From contig CM054151.1 in assembly GCA_028751875.1 (NCBI GenBank), positions 40,128,733-40,192,732 on the forward strand: a DNA stretch of 64,000 bases, in the 5' to 3' direction. The notes under the pieces are model-generated. The model did not search any database and had not been told where the DNA came from. It saw nothing but the letters and a program-made list of their open reading frames with translations. The DNA is from Rapana venosa (taxonomy: Eukaryota > Mollusca > Gastropoda > Neogastropoda > Muricidae). Positions 24,561 to 35,882 of the stretch are shown one piece after another (positions within the stretch are counted from its first letter, which is position 1; every line of letters starts with the position of its first letter). The position numbers and the translations under genes are program-made.

Positions 24561-24923
24561 TTATTTTGGAGGGCCCATTTTAAAATTGGCAGCTATGCGT
24601 GGCCGGCGTTTTTTCCCGCTGTCTGAGGCGACGTCCTTTTTCTGCTGCTGCTCCTTCTTGGAACTGCCGGGAGATTTTCCTTCACTCGCTCCAAGCGAAC
24701 TGCTGGACTTTTCCACAGTGTTATGGGACGGGGTGCAGGGACTGTGGGCATCGGTGCAATTGGTGGAACCCTCCGGCTGGAGGGCTCGTGGGGTAGTGTT
24801 GGATTTATCTTCCTGAGAAGGGTTGGGGGCGGTCGTCTGTTGGTGTCCGTCTATGCCATCTTCTGTTCTCGGGGTAGGTTGTTTCTCTGGCGTTCCTTCT
24901 TTCCGCCTCTGTTTTCGTGTTAC
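24561..24923 (-). CDS. XRN1: XRN1 terminal exon 29 with stop
   Basis: 363 nt including TAA at 24561-24563. It begins [19 protein letters not shown]; the middle is Ser/Thr/Glu/Lys-rich; it ends [17 protein letters not shown]. The basic end with A-N-F matches human SRRKSRKLAVNFGVSKP, known in vertebrates as the EDC4-binding tail, so coupling to the decapping scaffold is probably conserved. Acceptor CTCCAG. Confidence 0.
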   Translation of the reverse strand, partial: VTRKQRRKEGTPEKQPTPRTEDGIDGHQQTTAPNPSQEDKSNTTPRALQPEGSTNCTDAHSPCTPSHNTVEKSSSSLGASEGKSPGSSKKEQQQKKDVASDSGKKRRPRIAANFKMGPPK

Positions 24924-27900
24924 CTGGAGAAATACTGGGGCTTGTAGAGGTGTGTTGAAGAGAGTGAGTGTGTGAGCGTGTGGGGGTGTGTGAGCGTGTG
25001 GGTGTGGGTGTGTGTGTGTGTGCGCGGGCATGTGTGTTTGTAAGTTCCTGTCTGTCTACCTGCCTGTACCTCTGTAGGGGTCTGTGTATATGTCTGTGTG
25101 GTGTATTCTTTTTGATATCATTTTATCACAGAAAAATATTATCCCATTATTTAAATTTATATAATCATTTGGCCTTTTTGCATTACTTGCAGTTTTCATA
25201 AATTTTTAATTTTCTCTCAAAGCTCACAGGTAATAGCCATTTCAATTCCTTTTAAAAGAAAATATCAAACAAAATGTTAAGAAAAAAGATATAAGTATAT
25301 GTATGAGAGAAAAACAACTACTGCTACTACCACATATGTTTATACCCACTATTGTGTTGTGTTCAAACAACCATAAAAACAGACAGAAAAACTCCAACTC
25401 CTCTCTCTCTCTGTGATAAATCTCTGCATTCCATCAACTATTTAAAACCAACGATTCATACTTATCAAATGACTGTCTATACTCAAGCAGAAACCAGTTC
25501 ATCCCCCCCCCCCCCCCCCCACCCTTTTTAGGACAAATGTTTTGCACAGCCCTGTCATGAAAGCCAAAAAAAAATACTTTAAACTACACAAGAGGACGCA
25601 CATTTTTCCCAAATGGAACAAACACAAACTGATTTCTCGCTTCACCCTCTTGCCTTTGAAATTGTTACTAAATAAATAAAAAAAATTTAAACTAACAAAA
25701 AACACCCACCCAACCAAATAAAACAAAAATCCCACTGCCTTTACAATCATTATTATGTCCATCCATTTTCAAGAAAATCTGAGGGTTTTTGAGACACATA
25801 TAATGCCATAGAATTTCCCTACCTCACCATTGTAAGCATGGAGTGGTGCCCTTACAAAGAATGTGTGACTGGTGCAATGGACTGTGAACAGGACTGGCCT
25901 CACGTGAATACACGGAGGCAATTTCCCACGGACCAGGTAGGTGTGTGTGTGTGTGCATGTACGTGCAGGGGAGAGGGGAGCATGTGTAAAGGATAAGGAA
26001 AATACTGCAAAATACTTTTTACAGATTTCTAGAGATTTCCAATGGGCACCTGAAAAACTGCACTTAAGCTTTTGGATACACACTAAACAATCATTTATCA
26101 CTATTACTATTTAAGTCATCATCATTATCATGACCATCATCATCATCACTGCTATAACTAGCATGAACAAATGCAAGAGACATCAATCATCATGCCAAAT
26201 TCTCACCTGCAGAGGGATGAAGGCTTCAGTGGACGATTTCATAGACACCGCCCCTTCCTTCCCCTTCTCTTCTCCTCCCTCTCTGTTACCTGCGCTCTGA
26301 TTGGCGGCAAGAGGATGCCAGTCTGAGGAAGGAGCGCTGTGATTGGCTGGAGGCTGCTGCATCATCTGACTTTGAGTGACAGGTCTGGGCGGGGCCTGGC
26401 TGAAGGCCACACTGACCATGGGGAGGGGGGGCTGGCTGCTGGGGATGGAGAGGGGGCCCCTGTTGGTGAAGGGAGGAGGGGGCTGGGAGAGAAGGGGTTG
26501 CCTCCCTCGCTGTCCAGCAGACAACAGCAGTGCAGGGGGTGGCTGAGCGAACAAGGGGGGTCCAAATCCTGTGGTCAGAAATTGGTACAAAACATGTGAT
26601 GATTTCTTGAATTTTGGGGGGTTTTTTTGGTTAATCCTTGGCTAGAGCTCCGAGGCCTCCCAATGGTGAGATTTAGCGCATGGGGCAGATTTTACCCACC
26701 ATTAACCTAGCTGCATTCCAACTTTGGGGAATTTCTTGAAATTAAATCAGCTGCGCACAGATGCATGCACACACACACACACACTCACATACAGAGAAAA
26801 ACTACACACAAATGCACACAACATACCAACACACACACACACACAAACACACACAAACATCTCACATACATACACCCCTCCCACCATACACACACACAGA
26901 CACACACACACGCACGCATGCACACCATCACACGCACACAAACATCTCCCCTACCCATCCACCCACCCATATATAACATACATTACCCCCACCCCACCCA
27001 CCACACACTCCCCCACATACATCCCACCCCACCCACCCCACCCCCAACACAAACACACACACACACTCTCTCTACACATGCACTCACGCATCATAGGACT
27101 GGTGACGGGGCTGAAGGCAGAGTTGGAAGAGAAGAGCGTCTGCCCTGGTCTCTGCAGTCCTATGCCCGAGCCCCCTCGCTGCATCCACGGCCCAACTCGC
27201 GGCCCTGGAAACCCCATCTGGGCCTGCTTCTGTTGACAGTTTACATTTCCATTTAGGAGACAACAAGGAGACGGTGGGGGGGTGGGGGGTGGCAGGGGGG
27301 GATATAGCCTAGTGGTTATAGCGTTGTCTTCGTGATCTGGCAGTTCAGGACTGACCCACAAAGGAGGGGCTCGTTTTAGGGAATTTTACCCCAGAGTTAA
27401 CATGAGTACTGACTCCACTTCCCCCAAGAGTCCTGAGGAAGAGACTATAAACTGAGACCCCCGTGTGCAGAACATCTTGCGCACGCATTATAACCCCAAT
27501 TCCACCTTGTGGAAAAGTAGGCCATTTCGTGCCAGAAGGAACTGATGTCAAATTTTTTTTTTTTAAACGCATGCACACAGGCGGGGTGTTTAGACACTGT
27601 CCACGAAGTCGGAATGCAGTGACCTTAATGGTGGGTCAAAACATTTGTGTACGCAAAATCTCACCACCAGTGAACCTAGGAGCTCTAGCTGAGGAATGAA
27701 ATATGAAAAAAAAAATTAATTTTTTTTAATGAAAGGTTAATTGATCACAAGGTATAAATTGTGGCTGGGATGAGTCAAAGGAAGTTGATAACAAAGACAG
27801 ATCAAAGCCTCCCCCACCCCAACCCCCAAGTTTCATCATTTCCAAGCCTGAACATGCATGTGCACATATGTATGCGCACATACACGTGCACGCACATAGA

Positions 27901-30316
27901 GCAACACACACACACCTTAATTTTAGAAGCAACATTGCAACCTGTTCAGTAAGAAAATCTCTTCGTTTGTTGGGAAGTCTCTCTTTTCAAAATGTATCTT
28001 TTAGAACAAATACACAAACCTCAAGCTGGATGCCGCAATTTGTGTCCATGACTTTTCTTTTCCTCAGTGCATCTTTGGATCAAGCAAGCACTTGCCAAAA
28101 CTGGCAGAACTGAATATGGACAAGTATTCAATACATAAGGACCTTTATGCAGATCCAAGGACAACACGCAGGTACCCATTTACAGCTGGGTGAACAGGAA
28201 GATTTTACTGAAGACAGTCACTCATCTGCGATGCAGCTGCGCTCTATGCTGTAGTAAAGTAAATGCTCTGACCACTAAGCTATCCCATTCCCAAAGGCTT
28301 GTAAAAATTGTGCAAACTCTAAAACCTGTCAACTGTATTTATGAAAAAATCTGATTTTCTGTGCAAACCTGGAAATATTTGCCTTGTGTGTGCTGTACAA
28401 ACAAAACTGCCATATGTGCCATCCCCTAAGACCTGCACCCTGTGCTGAACAAACAAAGCTAGAGTGTGAATCCTGAAAACACTAGCCCTGTATTGTAAGG
28501 ACAAAACTGTCTTATGAGACAACCCCTGAGATACCCACCCTGTGCTGAACAAACAAAGCTAAAGTGTGAATCCTGAAAACACTAGCCCTGTATTGTAAGG
28601 ACAAAACTGTCTTATGAGACAACCCCTGAGATACCCACCCTGTACTGAACAAACAAAGCTAAAGTGTGAATCCTGAAAACACTAGCCCTGTATTGTAAGG
28701 ACAAAACTGTCTTATGAGACAACCCCTGAGATACCCACCCTGTGCTGAACAAACAAAGCTAAAGTGTGAACCCTGAAAACACTAGCCCTGTATTGTAAGG
28801 ACAAAACTGTCTTATGAGACAACCCCTGAGATACCACCCTGTGCTGAACAAACAAAGCTAAAGTGTGAACCCTGAAAACACTAGCCCTGTATTGTAAGGA
28901 CAAAACTGTCTTATGAGACAACCCCTGAGATACCCACCCTGTACTGAACAAACAAAGCTAAAGTGTGAACCCTGAAAACACTAGCCTTGTATTGTACAGA
29001 CAAAACTGTCTTATAAGAAAACCCTTGAGATACGCACCCTGTGCTGAACAAACAAAGCTAAAGTGTGAACCCTGAAAACATAAGCCCTGTATTGTAAGGA
29101 TAAAACTGTCTTATGAGAAAACCCCTGAGACCTGCACCCTGTGCTGAACAAAGCAAGCTAAAGTGTGAACCCTGAAAACATAAGCCTTGTATTGTACAGA
29201 CAAAACTCTTATGTGGAACCCATCTCCCCTCCCCTTCCTCTCCCCCAAGACATGCGCCCTGTACTGAACAAAGATGTGTCTTAAGTGTGAATGAACCCTG
29301 AAAACATAAGCCCTACAATTTAAGTACAAAACTGTCTTCATGTGCAAAAGCTGGCACCCGAGGCCTGTAGAGTAGGAAGAAAGCTGTCAGGGTGTCTCAC
29401 CAGGCACAGCATGGCCATACTGGCTGCGCTCTCTGCTGCGTCCTGCTGGCTGGGAGACAGGGAGCCCTCAAAGCGCGCTCCTCCTGGCAGCGTCACTTGG
29501 CAGATGTAGCCCTTCTGAAAGCACGCCCAAACCACTGGTTTTAACACTTTCTGTGCTGGGAGTAGTAGTAGTCATAATGATAATGATTGCGATGATGATG
29601 GTGCAACATTCCTTTTGGTGTGAAATTATCTGTTTTTCCTGTAGAACAGGTTATTGGTACGATGATGAATTTTTGTTTGAGATGATATAGTATGTGGAAT
29701 AGGAACTGGATATGCCTTCTCGGGATAAGTACAGACAAGTTTCAACATTTTTCTTTTTTCCAATATTTAGTAATATAATTTGGATTTTTCCAACAACAAA
29801 ATCATATCCACATGTCGAAAATTCAAAATCAATCATAACAAGCCCTCTGATTCATGTACAATTTGTATGCTTTTCTCATTCTGTCAATACTGAAAATGCC
29901 TACATTTGTTTATCGCAGCAGACTGAATGAGCCAATCTGACAGCAACCCCAATGAGTTGAAGAGGGAATATGAAGTGAAAATGCCGATACCTGTTTACCG
30001 CTCTGCATATTGAAGTCATACTTTGGCAAGGGTTTGTTCATGGCTTGGCAGAAAGTTGCTAGTTCATCCACTGGTTTCCTGCCCACACATGCATATATAC
30101 ATGTATACGTACATACATACACACCAATACATATATACATGTAAACATACATACACACAAACACATAAATACATACATACATACATACATACATACATGT
30201 ATACATACATACATACATACATGTAAACATACATACACACAAACACATACATACATACATACATACATACATGTATACATACATACATACATACATACAT
30301 ACATACATACATACAT

Positions 30317-30356
<40 letters not shown>

Positions 30357-33300
30357 CTGCCACATACACACAGCGTCAGTCGATCAGTGGACATGGGGAA
30401 ATACACCCGACAAGAAAGCCAGATATGGTGGGCTCGATCCCCATACACTAGACCTTGACTGGTGGTCCGTGTGCTAGTCTTACAGATGAAATGATAAACT
30501 GAAGCGCATCACACACTTAGAACACATAAAAGAACCCAGAGCAGCGTGACGGTTGTCCCTGGCAAAACTCGGTATAAAAAAAGCCACTCTCATATGGAAA
30601 CACATGTGTGGATAAGGAGGGTGGGTAGGTATGAGAGATGGGTGGCGATACTCTTGTGGGAATGTGCTCTACCCAGGTTAAGCTGCCTGAATTTCATACC
30701 AAAAATTCTGCCTAGACTGAAAGTGACACAAGGCAATACAACACAATACAAAACGATGCAGTACAATACAATATAAAGGACAAAACAACACAACAGAACA
30801 CAAGACAACACAATACAGTACAATGCATTACAATAAAGCACAATACAATCACAGACCACAAAAGAACATTTCGACTGTTCCGTGGTTTGGGTTATTCTTG
30901 TCAAACTCTCAGCTCTGTCACAGCAGCATTTAGAGCCAGATAAAAACATGCTTGAAAGACATAAAAGGAAGAAAGAGAGAAAGAAAGGAAGAAACAAAAA
31001 AGGAAAAACACTCAACTGCTACGTTTCATTCACACACACTTAATCACTTATTCTCTCTCTCTCACTCTCTCTATCTCTCTCTCTCACACACACACATGCC
31101 ACCCATCCTATAAAAACATAAACACACAAATGCACCCACCCACCCCCAACACACACACACAAGCATGCACGCACGCATCCACACATACATGCACGCATGC
31201 ATCCACCCACCTCTACACACACAAACACACACACACTCACACATCCCCCCTCCACTCTCACACATCCCCCCTCCACTCTCACACATTCCCCCTCCACTCA
31301 CCACCCTTACCCCCCCACCCCCCCAAAAAAAAACAACCCATCTCCAGCTGACAAAAAGCCTGTTCACACCCAACGACAGCACTAAACCATGCAGTCTTTC
31401 TCACCTCCCCGTGCTTCTACCCGGTGACACAGGGGTACCCAGCAAGGAGGGGGGTCGCAACAATGGACCCGTCACCGGCTGAACAGTGTGGGCTGCGGAC
31501 ACCATCTGCTGCTGTTGTAACAGCTGTTGTTGCAGCTGTTGTTGTTGAAGATGTAACTGCTGTTGCTGTTGTTGTATCTGTTGTTGTTGTTGCTGCTGCT
31601 GCTGCCTCTGATGTTGCTGATCGGAAGAGCCGAGGGTTCCTTGTTGGGCTACGGATGAGGGAGGTAGTGATGCTGCTTTGATGTCTGCTTGCGTGTCCCC
31701 ATGGGAAGGGGATGGCCCTTGTTTAGCCACTGAATGAACACAGTGGAAAATGACTGAACATGGGAAACAAGTGAACATGGGAAACAAGTGAACATGGGAA
31801 ATAAGTAAACATGGGAACCAACTGGACACAGTAGTAAATACTGAACACAGTAGTACACAAGTGAACATAGTAGTAAATACTGAACACAGTAGTACACAAC
31901 TGAACATAGTAGTAAATACTGAACACAGTAGTACACAAGTGAACATAGTAGTAAATACCGAACACAGTAGTAAACAACTAAACACAGTAGTAAATACTGA
32001 ACACAGTAGTAAACAACTGAACACAGTAGTACAAAATTGAACACAGTAGTAAATACTGAACACAGTAGTAAATAACTAAACACAGTAGTAAATACTGAAC
32101 ACAGTAGTAAACAACTGAACACAGTAGTACACAACTGAACACAGTAGTAAATACTGAACACAGTAGTAAATACTGAACACAGTAGTAAACAACTGAACAC
32201 AGTAGTAAATACTGAACACAGTAGTACACAACTGAACACAGTAGTAAATACTGAACACAGTAGTAAATACTGAACACAGTAGTACACAACTGAACACAGT
32301 AGTAAATACTGAACACAGTAGTACACAACTGAACACAGTAGTAAATACTGAACACAGTAGTAAATACTGAACACTACTGAACACAGTAGTAAACAACTGA
32401 ACACAGTAGTAAATACTGAACACAGTAGTAAACAACTGAACACAGTAGTACAAAATTGAACACAGTAGTAAACAACTGAACACAGTAGTAAATACTGAAC
32501 ACAGTGGTACACAACTGAACACAGTAGTAAATACTGAACACAGTAGTAAACAACTGAACACAGTAGTACAAAATTGAACACAGTAGTAAACAACTGAACA
32601 CAGTAGTAAATACTGAACACAGTAGTACACAACTGAATACAGAAGTAAATACTGAACCAATTGAACATAGGAACCAATTGAACATAGGAACCAATTGAAC
32701 ATAGGAAACAAATGAACATAGGAACCAATTGAACATACGAAACAAATGAACACAGTGGTAAACAACTGGACACAGTAGTACACGACTGGACACATAAGTA
32801 CACAACTGGACACAGTAGTACACAACTGAACACAGTAGTACACAACTGAACACAGTTGTACACAACTGAACAGTAATACACAACTGGACACAGTAGTACA
32901 CAACTGGACACAATAGTAAATACTGAACACAGTAGTACACAACTGAATACAGAAGTACACAACTGAACACAGTAGTACACAACTGAATACAGAAGTAAAT
33001 ACTGAACACTACTGAACACAGTAGTAAATACTGAACACAGTAGTACACAACTGAATACAGAAGTAAATACTGAACACTACTGAACACAGTAGTAAACAAC
33101 TGAACATAGGAACCAATTGAACATAGGAACCAATTGAACATAGGAAACAAATGAACATAGGAACCAATTGAACATAGGAAACAAATGAACACAGTGGTAA
33201 ACAACTGGACACAGTAGTACACGACTGGACACATAAGTACACAACTGAACACAGTAGCACACAACTGAACAGTAGTACACAACTGGACATAGGAACCAAC

Positions 33301-35848
33301 TGAACATAGGAAACAAATGAACACAGTAGGAAACAACCGAATAGAGCAGTAAACGACTGAACACGGAGGTAAACAACAAAACTGACAACGCAGTGGTAGA
33401 AACAGCAACAACAGAGACAGAGAGAGGCAGTTAGATAACAAGAGCAGAGCTGCCAGACATGGAAAAGCTCCACCACCACAGCCCACACTACTGTCTGTGT
33501 CTACCTGAGGTAGGGACACCTGATTATACAATATGCACATGCAGCACATCGGCAACTGTGGAGGTTACCTAGGGGTCATCTGAACAAAAGCACGGACAGA
33601 CAAGACAAACAGACAAACTGACATACATGATGTAATGTTGAGGAAAAACACTGACACAAAGACAAACAGACTCAGGCTGAACAAAATCACAGACAGACAA
33701 ACAGACACTCAGGCTGAACAAAAGCACAGACAGGCAGACAGACAAACACTCAGGCTGAACAAAAGCACAGACAGACAGACAGACTCAGGCTGAACAAAAG
33801 CACAGACAGACAGACAGACAAATGCTCAGGCTGAACAAAAGCACAGACAGACAGACAGACAAGTATGGATATGACGATCTCAAGTTGAAGAAAACCACTG
33901 ACCATCAAAGAGTTCTTGTACAGAGACCTGTCTTCCATAGGACTTTTTGCTGCTCTGCTCAGCTGCAGAAGCCGTGTCTTCCACACCAATCTTCAGCATC
34001 TGTTTCAATGCTGCACTGCCATCCTGAAGAACACGCCACACTTCAGTCTTTGGCCTTCATCCAACAACTTTGACAACACACACAGTTCTGTCAGATTTTC
34101 TCATGACTGTCAGATTTTCTCATGACTAACTTGAAACTACTGAGAATAACATTTTTAAATGGGTATATATGACTTGAACACACATGCATGCACATAAAAA
34201 AATATGCATACAGGTACACAAAGACACACATACACACACACCCTCTCTCTCTCTCGATCTTGTTATCCTAAATCATATTTTTGTAACTGACTTTTTTTGT
34301 TATACAATAACATTTTGCTTTTTCCCTCCCACAAAAATACTAAGCAGTTTGGCAACCCCCTTCACATATGGGCAAATGGCCTTTTAGTGAATAAATCATT
34401 CGAGTTTGAGTTTTCTCTCTCTCTCAAACAAAGATCATTCATTCATCTCTCTCATATCTATCATCTGTATACCACTGTCTCTATTCTGTTTGTTTATGCA
34501 TGTTTACATTTTACCTAATTCTTTAGACTTCCTTATTGTCTGTTTAACTGAATGATTGGTTGATTGATTTACTTTATTAGGACTGAGGGCTGGATGAAAG
34601 AAAGCTACCACTGAGCTTGTCTCTTTTCCCTCAATAAAATATGTTCATTCAAATATATTAATTCTCTCTCTCTCTTTCACATGCGCGCGCACGCACACAC
34701 GCACGCGCACACACACAAGTACACACAAAATAACACTTTTAAGAACAACTTACAAAACATGCATGCACACACACAAATACAGAAAACATCTTGCACACAC
34801 AATAGAACCCCACACACCACATTTCAATATACAACAACAATAACAATGCCCGACAAACCCAGAACCACCATCACAGACAGACAGACAGGCACCAACCAAC
34901 CTCCGTCGATGGATGTGGGGACGAGCTTGGATAGGACGGCGACACGGATTTGGGAGCCGTCTGCAGTGCAGCAAAGAAAGCATTGAATTCACTGGAGGCT
35001 GCAGCAGGATCGTCAGCGATGGAGGTAGGTTTCTGCACCTGCTCGAACAAGGCCTTGACCTTGTCCGTGTGCTCTGGCGGGGGCTGGGACGGGCTTTTCT
35101 GCTGTTCGTCTCGTGCTTTGCTGGCGTTTCCAAACAGCTGCAGGATGCTGGGCGACTTGGAGGCTGAGGACGCCCCGGCTTCTTCTTTTGTCCTGGACTG
35201 GTTATGGCTGGAGTTGGTGAAGATTCTCGTCTTTGTTTTCTTGGTTTCCTGCTCCTGAGGGGGCCTGCTCCTCTCCTGTTTTGAGGACGGGCTTCTGAAG
35301 CTGGTGTCCTCGCCAGGCTGGGCAGGCTCTGACAAGTCCACCAGGATCCCCGTAGGGGGATTGTAAGGGGATTCCACTTCCATCAAGTCACACGTAGGGG
35401 GAGCAATCTTCCCCAGCTTCTCCGCTGCAGACTGCAAGGACGCTCCGCCAAAGATGGGAGAGTCCCTGTCCCTGGTGTCTTGCTCGCCAGCAGCGTTGTT
35501 GCTGTTCTGGTAAGTTCTGTGCGTGGTGGCACTTCCACCAGCATGGTGACCGCACGCTGTTGCTGCTTTGTTGGGCATGGAACCGCCTCTGGCTGTGCTG
35601 GGCTGAGAGGTCTTGGTCACTGAAGGAATCCCTCCTGGAGGTCCTAGCTGAGGGGCTGTGGCAAAGGGGCCGTTGCCGCCTGCCGTGTTGGACTGCAACA
35701 ACTGGTTCCAGATGCTGGTGAAGTCGCCGTTATCAGCTGCAGGCAACATGGACTGGAAAGAGATCACATTTCTTTTTATGTTGTTTACAGCCACACACAC
35801 ACACACACCCCTTGCACACACACAACAACACCCCCCCCCCACACACAC

Positions 35849-35882
<34 letters not shown>

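Noticed and set aside
24586..25201. Plus-strand open frames opposite the last exon
   Set aside because: Shadows of the XRN1 terminal exon; the minus-strand reading has homology and consistent splicing.
31649..33555. Minus-strand open frames of 290-456 codons
   Set aside because: Cysteine/valine/tyrosine repeats from the 19/20-bp array. Only the last part coincides with XRN1 exon 24.
34871..34900. Readthrough of exon 22 into VGWCLSVCL
   Set aside because: This is intron sequence after the GTTGGT donor (CTGT/GACA repeat), not conserved protein.
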